From assembly GCF_937616625.2 (NCBI RefSeq), contig NC_065573.1:2371001-2435000 (forward strand): a stretch of 64,000 nt of DNA, read 5' to 3'. Both the position numbers and the translations under genes were made by a program. Positions 11,674 through 25,734 of this stretch are shown piece by piece. The notes beneath the pieces are model-generated. The model ran no database searches. It was not told the origin of the DNA and worked only from the letters and a program-made list of their open reading frames with translations. The stretch is from Mercurialis annua. Lineage: Eukaryota; Streptophyta; Magnoliopsida; Malpighiales; Euphorbiaceae. How positions within the stretch are numbered: position 1 is the stretch's first letter; every line of letters starts with the position of its first letter.

Positions 11674-14600
11674 GATTTCTTTTCTAACGTTTGTAAATGT
11701 TAGGCTTAAATAGCTAAAAAGGTGAAACGTTTGGATTTGTTTCGTAACGATTGTAAACGTTGGCTTAAATCTCTAAAAAGGTGAAACGTTTGGTTTTGTT
11801 TTGTAACGTTCGTTAATGTTAGGCTTAAATAGCTAAAAAGGTGAAACGTTTGGTTTTGTTTCGTAACGTTTGTAAACGTTCAGCTTAAATCGCTAAAAAG
11901 GTGAAACGCTTGGATTTGTTTCGTAACGTTTGTTAACATTTGGTTTTGCTTTGTAACGTTTGGATTTGTTTCGTAACATTTGTAAACGTTTGGCTTAAAT
12001 AGCTGAAAAGGTGAAACGTTTGTATTTGTTTCGTAAAGTTTGTAAACGTTTGGCTTTAATCGCTAAAAAGGTGAAACGTTTGGATTTCTTTCGTAACGTT
12101 AATAAAAGTTTGGCTTAAATCGCAAAAAAGGTGAAACGTCCTGTTTTGTTTTGTAACGATTGTAAACATTTGGCTTAAATCGCAAAAAAGGTGAAACATT
12201 TGGATTTGTTTCGTAACTTTTGTAAATGATTGGCTTAAATCGCTAAAAAGGTGAAACAATTGGATTTGTTTCGTAACGTTTCTAAGCGTTTTGCTTAAAT
12301 CGTTAAAATGGGGAAATGCTTGTATTCGTTTCGTAACGTTTATAAACGTTTGGCTTAAATCGCTAAAAAGGTGAAATGTTTGGATTTGTTACGTAACGTT
12401 TGTAAGCGTTTGGCTTAAACCGCTAAAAAGGTGAAACGTTTGAATTTGTTTCATAACGTTTGTAAACGTTTGGCTTAAATCGTTAAAAAGGGGAAACGTT
12501 TGGATTTGTTTCGTAACATTTGTAAACGTTTGGCTTAAATCGCTAAAAAGGTGAAACGTTTAGATTTGCTTCGTAACGTTTGTAAACGTTTGCCTTAGAT
12601 TTCTAAAAAGGTGAAACGGTTGGATTTGTTTCGTAACGTTTGTAAACGTTTGGATTAAATTGCTAAAAAGGTGAAACACTTGGATTTGTTTGTATCATTT
12701 GTAAAAATTTGGTTTAAATTGATAAAAAGGTGAAACGTTCGGATTTGTTTCATAATCTTTGTAAACGTTTGGCCTAAATCGCAAAAAAACTGAAACGTTT
12801 GGATTAGTTTCGTAACGTTTGTAAAAGTTGAGCCTAAATCGCTAAAAAGGTGAAATGTTTGGCTTAAATCGTTAAAAAGGTGAAACGTTTGGATTTATTT
12901 TGTAACGTTTGTAAACGTTAGTCTTAAATCGCTAAAAAGGTGAAACTTTTGGATTTGTTTCGTAACGTTTGTAAACGCTCGGCTTAAATCGCTAAAAAGA
13001 TGGAACGTTTGGTTTTGTTTTGTAACGTTTGGCTTAATCAGCTAAAAAGGTGAAACATTTCGTTTTGTTTTGTAACGTTTATAAACGTTCAGCGTAAATC
13101 GATAAAAAGGGGAATCGTTTGTAGTTGTTTCGTAGCGTTTGTAAATGTTTGAATTAAATTGCTAAAAAGGTGAAATGCTTGAATTTGTTTCGTAACGTTT
13201 GTAAAAATTTAGTTTTGCTTCATAACGTTTGGATTTGTTTCGTACCGTTTGTAAACGTTTGGCTTAAATCGCTAAAAAGGTTAAACGTTCGGATTTGTTT
13301 CGTAACCTTTGTAACATTTGTTTTTCGTTTATCGCTAAAAAGGTGAGACCTTTGGATTTGTTTCGTAACGTTTATAAATGTTTGGTTTAAATAGCTAAAA
13401 GGGTGAAACTGTTAGATTTGTTTCATAACGTTTTAAACGTTTCGTTTAGTTTTGTAGTATTTGTAAACGTTTGGCTTAAATCGCAAAAAAGGTGAAACAT
13501 CCTGTTTTGTTTCGAATCGTTTGTAAACGTTTGGCTTAAATTGCTAAAATGGGGAAACATTTGGATTTGATTCATAACGTTTGTAAATGTTTGGCATAAA
13601 TCGCTAAAAAGGTGAAACATTTGGATTTGTTTCGTAACGTTTTTAAACGTTTGGCTTAAATCGTTAAAAAGTTGAAACCGTTGGATTTGTTTCGTAACGT
13701 TTGTAAACATTTGGCTTAAATCGCAAAAAACGGGAAACGTTTGGATTTGTTTCACAACATTTGTAAACATTTGGCTAACATCGGTAAAAAGGTAAAACGT
13801 TTGGATTTGTTTCATAAGGTTTGTAAACCTTTGGCTTAAATCGCTAAAAAGGCGAAACGTTTGGATTTGTTTCGTAACGTTTGTAAACGTTTGGTTTAAA
13901 TCGCTAAAAAGGTGAAACATTTGGATTTCTTTCGTAACATTTTTAAACGTTTGGTGTAAATCGTTAAAAAGGTGAAACTCTTGGATTTGTTTCATAACGT
14001 TTTTAAACGTTTGGCTTAAATATCTAAAAACGCGAAACGTTTGGATTTATTTCACAACATTTGTAAACATTTGTCTTATATCGCTAGAAAGGAGAATTTT
14101 TTTGATTTTTTTCGAAACATTTGTAACCGTTTGGCTTAAATCGCTAAAAAGGCGAAACGTTTGGATTTGTTTCGTGACGTTTGCAACCGTTTGGCTTAAA
14201 TCGCTAAAAAGGTGAAACGTTTTGATTTGTTTCGTAACGTTTGTAAACGTTTGGCTTCAATTGTTAAAAAGGTGAAATTCTTGGATTTGTTTCGTAACCT
14301 TTGTAAACGTTTGGCTTAAATTGCTGAAAATGTGAAACGCTTGGATTTGTTAGGTATCGTTTGTAAAGGTTTGGTTTAAATTGCTAAAATGGTGAAACGT
14401 TTGGCTTAAATCGCTAAAATAGTGAAATGTTTGGATTTGTTTCGTAACGCTTTTAAACGTTTGGCTTAAATTGCTAAAAAGGTGAAACGTTTGGCTTAAA
14501 TCGCCAAAAAGGTGAATCGTTTGGATTTCTTTGTAACGTTTGTAAACGTTTTGCTTAAATCGCTAAAAAGGTGAAACGTTTGGATTTGTTTCGTAACGTT

Positions 14601-17600
14601 TGTCAACGTTCGGCTTAAATCGCTAAAAAGGTGAAACGTTTAGTTTTATTTTGTAACGTTTGTTAATGTTTGGCTTAAATAGCTAAAAGGGGGAAACGTT
14701 TGGTTTTGTTTGGTAACGTTTGTAAACGTTCGGCTTAAATCGTTAAAAAGGGGAATCGTTTGGATTTGTTTCGTAACGTTTGTAAACGTTTGGCTTAAAT
14801 TGTTAAAAAGGTGAAACGCTTGGATTTGTTTCGTTACGTTTGTAAACGCTTGGTTTAAATTGCTAAAAAGGGGAAACTCTCTGTTTTGTTTCGTAACGTT
14901 TGCAAAGGATTGGCTTAAATTGCTTAATATGGGAAACGCTTGGATTTGTTTCATAACTTTTGTAAACGTTTCGCTTATATCGCTAAAAATGTGAAATGTT
15001 TGGCTTTGTTTTGTAACGTTTGTAAACGTTTGGCTTAAATCGCTAAAAAAGGGAAACATTTGGATTTGTTTCGTAACATTTTAAACGTTTGGCTTAAATC
15101 CTAATATGGGGAAACATTTTGATTTGTTTTGAACGTTTGTAAACGTTTGGCTTAAATTGCTAAATAGGCAAACGTTTGGATTTGTTTCGTAACCTTTGTA
15201 AACGTTTGGCTTAAATAACTAAGAAGGTGAAACGTTTGGATTTGTTTCTTAACGTTTGTAAACGTTTGGTTAAAATCTCTAAAATGGTGAACCATTTGTA
15301 TTTTATTTGTAACGTTTGAAAACGTTTGGCTTAAATTACTAAAAAGGGGAAATGCTTGGATTTGTTTTTTATTGTTTGTAAACGTTTGGTTTAAATTGCT
15401 AAAAAGGTGAAACATTTGGATTTGTTTCATAATCTTTATAAACGTGTGGCTTAAATCACTAAAAAGGTGAAACATTTGGATTTGTTTCGTAATGTTTGCA
15501 AACGTTTTGCTTAAATCACTAAAAAGGTGAAACATTTATCTTAAATCTCTAAAAAGGTGAAAGGTTTGGATTTCTTTTGTAACGTTTGTAAACGTTAGGC
15601 TTAAATAGCTGAAAAGGTGAAACCTTTGGATTTGTTTCGAAACTTTTGTAAACGTTCGGCTTAAATCTCAAAAAAGGTGAAACGTTTGGTTTTGTTTTGT
15701 AACGTTCGTTAATGTTTGGCTTAAATAGCTAAAAAGGTGAAACGTTTGGTTTTGTTTCGTAACGTTTGTAAACGTTCAACTTGAATCGCTAAAAAGGGGA
15801 ATCGTTTGGATTTGTTTCGTAATTTTTCTAAACGTTTGGCTTAAATTGCTAAAAAGGTGAAACGCTTGGATTTGTTTCGTAGCGTTTGTTAACATTTGGT
15901 TTTGCTTCGTAATGTTTGGATTTGTTTCGTAACATTTGTAAACGTTTGGCTTAAATCGATGAAAAGGGGAAACGTTTGGATTTGTTTCGTAACATTTGTA
16001 AACGTTTGGCTTTAATCGCTAAAAAGGTGAAACGTTCGGATTTCTTTCGTAACATTTATAAAAGTTTGGTTTAAATTGCTAAAAAGGTGAAACGTTTAGA
16101 TTTGTTTCGTAACGTATTAAACGTTTGGTTTTGTTTTGTAATGTTTGTAAACGTTTCACTTAAATCGCAAAAAAGGTGAAACGTCCTGTTTTGTTCCGTA
16201 ACGATTGTAAACGTTTGGCTTATATCGCAAAAAAGGTGTAACGTTTGGATTTGTTTTGTAACTTTCGTAAACGTTTGGCTTAAATCGCTAAAAAGGTTAA
16301 ACGGTTGGATTTGTTTCGTATCGTTTCTAAGCGTTTGGCTTATATCGTTAAAAAGGTGAAATGCTTGTATTTGTTTCGTAACGTTTGTAAACGTTTGGCT
16401 TAAATCGCTAAAAAGGTGAAACGTTTGGATTTGTTACGTAACGCTTGTAAACGTTTGGCTTAAATCGTTAAAAAGGGGAAACGTTTGAATTTGTTTCGTA
16501 AAGTTTGTAAATGTTGGGCTTAAATCGCTAAAAAGGGGAAACGTTTCGATTTGTTTCGTAATGTTTGTAAACGTTTGGCTTAAATCACTAAAAAGGTGAA
16601 ACGTTTGGATTTTTTTCGTAATATTTGTAAACATTTGGCTTAAATCGCTAAAAAGGTGAAACGTTTGGATTTGCTTCGTAACGTTTGTAAACGTTTGGCT
16701 TAAATTGCTAAAAAGGTGAAACGCTTGGATTTGTTTCGTAACGTTTGTAAACGTTTGGCTTAAATTTCTAAAAAGGTGAAACGCTTGGATTTGTTTGTAT
16801 CATTTGTAAAATTTTGGTTTAAATTGCTAAAAAGGTGAAACATTCGGATTTGTTTCATAATCTTTGTAAACGTTTGGCTTAAATCGCAAAAAAGTGAAAC
16901 GTTTGGATTTGTTTCGTAAGTTTGTAAATGTTTGGCCTAAATCACTAAAAAGGGGAAACGTTTGGATTTATTTTGTAACTTTTGTAAACGTTAGGCTTAA
17001 ATCGCTAAAAATGTGAAAATTTTGGATTTGTTTCGTAGCGTTTGTAAACGTTCGGCTTAAATCGCTAAAAAGATGAAACGTTTGGTTTTGTTTTGTAACA
17101 TTTGGCTTAATTTGCTAAAAAGGTGAAACGTTTTGTTTTGTTTCATAACGTTTGTAAACGTTAAGCTTAATCGATAAAAAGGGGAATCGTTTAGATTTAT
17201 TTTGTAGCGTTTGTAAATGTTTGACTTTAATTGCTAAAAAGGTGAACGCTTGGATTTGTTTTGTAATGTTCGTAAAATTTTAGTTTTGCTTCGTAACATT
17301 TGGTTTTGGTTCGTAACGTTTGTAAACGTTTGGCTTAAATAGCTAATAAGGTGAAACGTTTGGATTTGTTTCGTAACGTTTGTAAACGTTTAGCTTTTAT
17401 CGCTAAAAAGGTGAAACGTTTGGATTTGTTTCGTAACGTTTATAAATGTTTGGTTTAAATAGCTAAAAGGGTGAAACGGTTAGATTTGTTTCATAACGTT
17501 TTAAACGTTTCGTTTAGTTTTGTTATGTTTGTAAACGTTTGCCTTAAATCGCAAAAAAGGTGAAACGTCCTGTTTTATTTCGTAAAGTTTGTAAACGTTT

Positions 17601-18000
17601 GGCTTAAATTGCTAAAATGGGGAAACATTTGGATTTGTTTCGTAACCTTTGTAAATGTTTGGCATAAATCGCTAAAAAGGGGAAACATTTGGATTTGTTT
17701 CGTAACGTTTTTAAACGTTTGGCTTAAATTGATAAAAAGTTGAAACGCTTGGATTTATTTCGTAACGTTTGTAAACATTTGGCTTAAATCGCTAAAAACG
17801 TGAAACGTTTGGATTTGTTTCACAACATTTGTAAACGTTTGGCTAATATCGCTAAAAAGGTGAAACGTTTGGATTTGTTTCGTAACGTTTGTAAACGGTT
17901 GGCTTAAATTTCTAAAAAGGAGAAACGTTTGGATTTGTTTCGTTACGTTTGTAAACGTTTGGCTTAAATTGCTAAAAAGGTGAAATTTTATGTTTTGTTT
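11674..18000 (+). repeat. 60-bp satellite array, block 2 (part of a ~4-kb duplication)
   Basis: This is continuous satellite monomers. Large parts of 9.2-14.0 kb reappear in 14.6-17.9 kb in the same order. Markers include CGTTCGTTAATGTT (11,808 and 15,704), the CGTCCTGTTTTG variant (12,138 and 16,187; 13,499 and 17,568), and a shortened monomer with GGCTTAAT(C/T) (13,031 and 17,104). Offsets drift from about 3.9 to 4.07 kb because of monomer gains and losses. By eye, several differences per monomer separate the copies, so this duplication is older than the 3,685-bp repeats further right. No gene is seen. Confidence 0.93.
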
Positions 18001-20279
18001 CGTAACGTTTGCAAACGTTTGGCTTAAATTGGTAAATATGGGAAACGTTTGGATTTGTTTCGTAACCTTTTGTAAACATTTGGCTTCAATAACTAAAAAT
18101 GTGAAACTTTTTGATTTGTTTCATAACGTTTGTAAATTCTTAGCTTAAATCGCTAAAAAGGTGAAACGTTTGAATTTGTTTCGTAATGTTTGTAATCGTT
18201 TGGCTTAAATCGCTAAAAAGGTGAAACGTTTGGATTTGTTTCGTAACGTTTGTAAACCTTTGGCTTAAATCGCTAAAAAGGTGAAACGTTTGTATTTGTT
18301 TCGTAACGTTTGTAAACGTTTGGCTTAAATTGCCAAAAAGGTGAAACACTTGTATTTGTTTCATTACGTTTGTAAACATTTGGCTTAAATTGCTAAAAAG
18401 GTGAATCACTTGGATTTGTTTCGTAACATTTGTAAACGTTTTGCTTAAATTGCTAAAAAGGTGAAACATTTTGGATTTGTTTCATAACCTTTGTAAACGT
18501 TTGGCTTAAATCGCAAGAAAGATGAAACGTTTGGATTTGTTTCGTAACATTTGTAAACGTTTGGCTTAAATCGCTAAAAAGATGAAACGTTTTGATTTCT
18601 TTCGTAACGTTTGTATACGTTTGGCTTAAATCGCTAAAAAGGTGAAACGTTTGGATTTAAATTGCTTAAAAGGGGAAACATTTGGGTTTGTTTCGTAGCG
18701 TTTGTAAACGTTTGGCTTGAATCGCTAAAAAGGTTAAACGTTTGGATTTGTTTTGTAACGTTTGGATTTGTTTCACAATATTTGTAAACATTTGGATTTG
18801 TTTTGTATTGTTTGTAAACATTTGGATTAAATCGCTAAAAAGGAGAAACTTTTGGATTTGTTTCGTAATGTTTGTAAACGTTTGGCTTAAATCGCTAAAA
18901 AGGGGAAACGTTTGGCTTAAATTGCTATAAAGGGAAAACGTTTGGATTTGTTTCGTAACGTTTAAAATGTTTGGCTTAAATAGCTAAAATAGGGATACAT
19001 TTGGATTTGTTTCGTAATCTTTGTAAACGTTTGGCTTAAATCGCTAAAAAAGCGAAACGTTTGGATTTGTTTCGTAACCTTTGTAAACGTTTGGCTTAAA
19101 TCGCTAAGAATGTGAAACGTTTGGATTTGTTTCGTAACGTTTGTAAACGTTTGGTTAAAATTGCTAAAAATGTGAAACGTTTGGATTTTTTTCGTAACGT
19201 TTGAAAACGTTTGGCTTAAATTGCTAAAAAGGTGAATTGTTATGCTTAAATTGCTAAAAAGGTGAAACGTTTGGATTTATTTCCAAACATTTATAAACGT
19301 TTGTCTGAAATTGCTAAAAAGGTGGAATGTTTGGATTTAAATTGCTAAGAAGGTGAAACATTTGGATTTGTTTCGTAACGTTTGTAAACGTTTGGCTTAT
19401 ATTGCTAAAAAGGTGAAACGCTTGTATTTATTTCGTTACGTTTGTAAACGTTTGGCTTAAATTGCTAAAAAGGGGAAACACTTGGATTTGTTTCGTAACG
19501 TTTGTATACGTTTTGCTTAAATTGCTAAAAACGTGAAACATTTTGGATTTTTTTCATAACCTTTGTACACGTTTGGCTTAAATCGCAAAAAAGATGAAAC
19601 GTTTGGATTTGTTTCGCTACATTTGTAAACGTTAGGCTTAAATCGCTAAAAAGGTGAAACGTTTGGATTTAAATTGCTAAAAAGGTGAAACGTTTGGATT
19701 TGTTTCGTAGCGTCTGTAAACGTTGACTTAAATCGCTAAAAAGGTTAAACGTTTGGATTTGTTTTGTAACGTTTGGATTTGTTTTCGTAATATTTGTAAA
19801 CGTTTGGATTTTTTCGTATTGTTTGTAAACATTTGGATTAAATCGCTAAAAAGGAGAAACGTTTGGATTTGTTTCGGAACGTTTGTAAACGTTTGGCTGA
19901 AATCGCTAAAAAGGTGAAACGTTTGGCTTAAATTGCTTAAAAGATAAAACGTTTGGATTTCTTTCGTAACGTTTGTAAACGTTTGGCTTAAATCAATAAA
20001 AAGGGGAAACGTTTGGATTTGTTTCGTAACATTTGTAAACTTTTGGCTTAAATTGCTAAGAAGGTGAAACGCTTGTATTTGTTTCGTTACGTTTGTAAAC
20101 GTTTGGCTTAAATTGCTAAAAAGGTGAAACGCTTGTATTTGTTTCGTAACGTTTGCAAATGTTTTGCTTAAATTGATAAAAAGGTGAAACCCTCCGTTTT
20201 GTTTCGTAACGTTTGCAAACGTTTGACTTAAATTGCTAAATATGGGAAACGTTTGGATTTGTTTCGTTACTTTTGTAAA
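18001..20279 (+). repeat. 60-bp satellite array, block 3 with ~1.0-kb higher-order repeat
   Basis: Satellite in which a run of unusual monomers recurs about 1,010 bp apart, near 18,732 and 19,743. The run is GGTTAAACG, then two short GTTTGGATTTGTTT monomers, then GTATTGTTTGTAAAC and GGATTAAATCGCTAAAAAGGAG. An ACATTTTGGATT monomer with CATAACCTTTGTA also recurs (18,464 and 19,538). From about 18,970 the monomers resemble the start of the unit at 20,280, suggesting a broken earlier copy. No gene is seen. Confidence 0.9.
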
Positions 20280-23200
20280 CGTTTGGCTACAATCGTTAAA
20301 AATGTGAAATGTTTGGATTTGTTTCGTAACGTTTGTAAACGTTTGGCTTAAATCGCTAAAAAAAGGGAACGTTTGGATTTGTTTCGTAACATTTTAAATG
20401 TTTGGCTTAAATCGCTAAAATAGGGAAACATTTGGATTTGTTTCGTAATCTTTGTAAATGTTTGGCTTAAATCGCTAAAAAGGTGAAATGTTTGGATTTG
20501 TTTCGTAACCTTTGTAAACGTTTGGCTTATATCGCTAAGAATGGCAAACGTTTGGATTTGTTTCGTAACGTTTGTAAACGTTTGGTTAAAATCGCTAAAA
20601 AGGTGAAACGTTTGAATTTGTTTCGTAACGTTTAAAAAGGTTTGGCTTAAATTGCTAAAAAGGTGAATTGTTTGGCTTAAATTGCTAAAAAGGTGAAAGG
20701 TTTGGATTTATTTCCAAACGTTTGTAAACGTTTGGCTTGAATCGCTAAAAAGGTGAAACGTTTTGATTTAAATTGCAAAAAAGGTGAAACATTTGCATTT
20801 GTTTCGTAACGTTTGTAAACGTTTGGCTTAAATCGCTAAAAAGGTAAAACGTTTGCATTTGTTTTGTAATTTTTGTAACGTTTGGCTTAAATCGCTAAAC
20901 GGTGAAACATTTGGTTTGTTTCGTAATGTTTGGTTTAAATTGCTCAAAAGGTCAAACGCTTGGATTTGTTTCGTAGCGTTTGTAAACATTTGGCTTAACT
21001 CGCTAAAAAGGTGAAACGTTTGGATTTGTTTCGTAACGTTTGTAAACGTTCGGGTTACATCGCTAAAAAGGTGAAACGTTTGGTTTTGTTTGTAACTTTT
21101 GTTAACGTTTGGGTTAAAATGCTAAAAAGGGAAAACGTTCGGTTTAGTTTCGTAACGTTTGTAAACGTTTGACTTAAATCGGTAATAAGGGGAATCGTTT
21201 GGATTTGTTTCGTAACGTTTGTAAACGTTTGGCTTATATTGCTAAAATGGTAAAACACTTGGATTTGTTTCGTTACGTTTGTAAACGTTTTGTTTAAATT
21301 GCTAAAAAGATGAAATGCTCTGTTTTGTTTCGTAACGTTTGCAAAAGTTTTGCTTAAATTGCTAAATATGCGAAACGTTTAGATTTGTTTCGTATATTTT
21401 GTAAACATTTGGCTTTAATAGCTAAAAATGTGAAACTTTTTGATTTGTTTCATAACATTTGTAAACGTTTGGCTTAAATCCCTAAAAAGGTGAAACGTTT
21501 GGATTTGTTTCGTAAGGTTTGTAAACGTTTGGCATAAATCGCAAAAAAGGTGAAACGTTTGGATTTGTTTCTTAACGTTTGTAAATGTTTGGCTTAAATC
21601 GCTAAAAAGGTGAAAGGTTTAGATTTTTTTCATAACAATTGTAAACATTTGGCTTAAATTGCTAAAAAGGTGAAACGCTTGTATTTGTTTCGTTGCGTTT
21701 GTAAACATTTGGCTTAAATTGGTAAAAAGGTGAAATGCTTGGATTTGTTTCGTAATGTTTGTAAACGTTTGGCTTAAATTGCTAAAAAGGTGAAACATTT
21801 GGATTTGTTTCATAACCTTTGTAAACGTTTTGCTTATATCGCAAAAAAGATGAAACGTTTGGATTTGTTTCGTAACATTTGTAAACGTTTGGCTTAAATC
21901 GCAAAAAAGGTGAATCGTTTTGATTTCTTTCGTAACGTTTGTAAATGTTTGGCTTATATCGCTAAAAAGGTTAAACGTTTGGATTTGTTTTGTATTGTTT
22001 GGATTTGTTTCGTAATATTTGTGAACTTTTGGATTTGTTTCTAAAGTTTGTAAACATTTGGATTAAATCGCTAAAAAGGTGAAACGTTTGGATTTAAATT
22101 GCTAAAAAGCTGAAACGTTTGGATTTGTTTCGTATCGTTTGTAAACGTTTGGCTTAAATCGCTAAAAAGGTTAAACGTTTGGATTTTATTTGTAATGTTT
22201 TGATTTGTTTCGTAATATTTGTAAACGTTTGGATTTATTTCTATCGTTTGTAAACATTTGGATTAAATCGCTAAAAAGGGAAAACGTTTGGATTTGTTTC
22301 GTAACGTTTGTAAACGTTTGGCTTAAATCGCTTAAAATGTGAAACGTTTGGCTTAAATAGCTAAAAAGGTGAAACGTTTGGATTTGTTTCGTAATGTTTG
22401 TAAACATATGTCTTAAGTCGCTAAATAGGTGAAACGTTGGGATTTGTTTCGTAGCGTTTGTAAACGTCTGGCTTAAATCGCTAAGAAGGTGAAACGTTTG
22501 GCTTAAATCGCTAAAAAGGTGAAACGTTTTGATGTGTTTCGAAACGTTTATAAACATTTTGCTTAAAGCGCTTAAAAGGTGAAACGTTTGGATTTAAATT
22601 GCTAAAAAGGGGAAACGTTTGGATTTGTTTCGTAATGTTTGTTAACGTTTGGCTTAAATCGCTAAAAAAGTGAAATGTTTGGATTTGTTTTGTAAAGTTT
22701 GTAAATGTTTGGCTTAAATCGCTAAAATGGGGAAACATTTGGTTTTTTTTCGTAACGCTTTGTTTAAATTGCTAAAAGGGTTAAACGCTTGGATTTGTTT
22801 CGTAGCGTTTGTAAACATTTGGCTTAAATCGCTAAAAAGGTGAAACGTTTGGATTTGTTTCGAAATGTTTGTAAACGTTAGGCTTAAATCGCTAAAAACG
22901 TGAAATATTTGGTTTTGTTTTATTGTTTGGATTTGTTTCGTAACGTTTGTGAACATTTGGCTTAAATGGATAAAAAGGTGTAATGCTTGGATTTGTTTCG
23001 TTATTTTTGTAAACGTATGGTTTAAATTGCAAAAAACGTGAAACGCTCTGTTTTGTTTCATAACGTTTGCAAAATTTTGACTTAAATTGCTAAATATGGG
23101 AAACGTTTGGATTTGTTTCGTTACTTTTGTAAACGTTTGGCTTAAATTGCTAAAACGGGAAACGTTTGGATTTGTTTAGTAACGTTTGTAAAAGTTTTGC

Positions 23201-24410
23201 TTAAATTGCAAAAATATGAAACGCTTGGATTTGTTACGTGACGTCTGTAAACGTTTGGCTTAAATTACTAAAAAGGTGAAACGCTTGGATTTGTTTCTTA
23301 AGATTTGTAAACCTTTGACTTAAATTGCTAAAAAGGTGAAACACTTGGATTTGTTTCGGAAAGTTTGTAAACGTTTGGCTTATATTGCTAAAAGGTGAAA
23401 CGCTTGGATTTGTTTCGTAACGTTTGTAAACGTTTGGCTTAAATTAATAAAAAGGTGAAACACTTGGTTTTGTTTCGAAACGTTTGTAAACGTTTGGTTT
23501 AAATTGCAAAAAACGTGAAACGCTCTGTTTTGTTTCATAACGTTTGCAAACGTTTGACTTAAATTGCTAAATATGGGAAACGTTTGGACTTGTTTCGTAA
23601 CTTTTGTAAACGTTTGGCTTCAATCGCTAAAAATGCGAAACGTTTAGATTTGATTCGTAATGTTTGTAAACGTTTGGCTTAAATCGCTAAAAAGAGAAAC
23701 GTTTGGATTTCTTTCGTAACATTTTAAATGTTTAGCTTATATCGGTAAAATGGGGAAACATTTGGATTTGTTTCGTAATGTGTGTAAACGTTTGGCTTAA
23801 ATCGCTAAAAAAGTGAAACGTTTGGTTTTGTTTCGTAATGTTTGTAAACGTTCGGCTTAAATCGCTAAAAAGGTGAAACGTTTCATTTGTTTCGTAACGT
23901 TTGTAATCGTTTCACTTAAATTACTAAAAAGATGAAACACTTGGATTTGTTTCGTAACATTTCGAAACGTTTGGTTTTGCTTCGTAACGTTGGGATTTGT
24001 TTCATAACGTTTGCAAACGTTTGGCTTATATCACTAAAAAGGTGAAACATTTTGATTTGTTTCGTAAAGTTTGTAAACGTTTGGCTTAAGTTGCTAAAAA
24101 GGTGAAACGTTAGGTTTTGTTTTGTAACTTTTGTTAACGTTTGGCTTAAATTGCTAAAAAGGGGAAACGTTCGGTTTTGTTTCGTGACGTTTGTAAACGT
24201 TCGGCTTAAATCGGTAATAAGGGGAATCGTTTGCATTTGTTCCGTAACGTTTGTAAACGTTTGGCTTAAATTGCTAAGAAGGTGAAACTATTGAATTTGT
24301 TTCGTAACGTTTGTAAACGTTTGGCTTAAATAGCTATAAAGGTGACACGTTTTGATTTGTTTCGAAACATTTGTAAACGTTTGACATAAATCGCTAAAAA
24401 GGTGAAACGT
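20280..24410 (+). repeat. Diverged copy of the 3,685-bp higher-order unit
   Basis: This block is collinear with the younger units to the right. Position 20,401 pairs with about 31,568 (GGGAAACATT, CGTAATCTTTG, CTAAGAATG markers), 21,055 with about 32,215, 21,619 with 32,785, 22,186 with about 33,352, and 24,236 with 31,243. It is longer than the standard unit because about 480 bp are locally duplicated: the GCAAAAAACGTGAAACGCTC marker occurs at both 23,027 and 23,507. Many more substitutions separate it from the young units than separate those from each other, so it is an older member of the family. Confidence 0.85.
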
Positions 24411-25734
24411 TTGGATTTGCTTCATAACGTTTGTAAACGTTTGGCTTAAATCGCTAAATAGTTAACGTTTGGATTTATTTCGTAACGTTTGCAAACGTTT
24501 AGCCTAAATCTCTAAAAAGGTCAAACGTTTGGATTTATTTCGTAACGTTTGTAAACGTTTGGCTTAAATTGCTAAAAAGGTGAAACACTTGGATTTGTTT
24601 CGTAACGTTTGTAAACGTTTCCCTTAAATTGCTAAAAAAGTAAAACGCTTGTATTTGTTTCGTAACATTTGTAAACATTTAGTTTTTCTTCGTAACGTTT
24701 GGATTTATTTCGTAACGTTTGTATACATTTGGCTTAAATCGCTAAAAAGGTGAAACGTTTGGATTTGTTTCGTAACGTTTGTAAACGTTTGGCTTAAATC
24801 GCTAAAAAGGTGAAACGTTTGGATTTGTTTCGTAACATTTATAAATGTTTGGCTTAAATTGCTAAAAAGGTGAAACACTTAGATTTGTTTCGTAGCATTT
24901 CACCACATTTGGCTTAAATCGTAAAAAAGGTGAAACGTCCTGTTTTGTTTCGTAACGTTTGTAAATGTTTGGCTTAAATTGCTAAGGTGAAACGTTTGGA
25001 TTTGTTTCGTAATGTTTGCTAACGTTTGGCTTAAATCGCTAAAAAGGTGAAACGTTTGGCTTAAATTTCTAAAAAGGTGAAACGTTTGGATTTGTTTGGT
25101 AACGTTTGTAAACAATTGGCTTAAATCGCTAAAAAGGTGAAACGTTTGGATTTGTTTCGTAACGTTTGTAAACGTTTGTCTTAAATCGCTAAAAAGGTGA
25201 AACGTTTGGATTTGTTTCGTAACGTTTGTAAACGTTTTGCTTAAATTGCTAAAAAGGTGAAACGCTTGGATTTGTTTCGTGACGTTTGAAAACGTTTTGC
25301 TTAAATTGATAAAAAAAGTGAAACGCTTGGATTGGTTTCGTAACGTTTGTAAACGTTTTGTTTTGCTTCGTAACGTTTGGATTTGTTTCGTAACGTTTGT
25401 AACCGTTTGGTTTTTCTTCGTAACATTTGGATTTGTTTCGTACCGTTTGTAAACGTTTGGCTTAAATCGCTAAAAAGGTGAAAAGTTTGGATTTATCTTG
25501 TAACGTTTCTAAACGTTTGGCTTAAATTGCTAAAAAGGTGAAACGCTTGGATTTGTTTTGTAACGTTTGAAAACTTTTCGCTTAAATCTCTAAAAAAGGG
25601 AAACGTTTGGATTTGTTTTGTAACGTTTTAAACGTTTGGCTTATATCGCTAAAAGGTGAAACGTTTGCATTTGTCTCGTATCTTTTGTAAAAGTTTGGCC
25701 TATATCGCTAAATAGGTGAAACAATTGGATTTAT

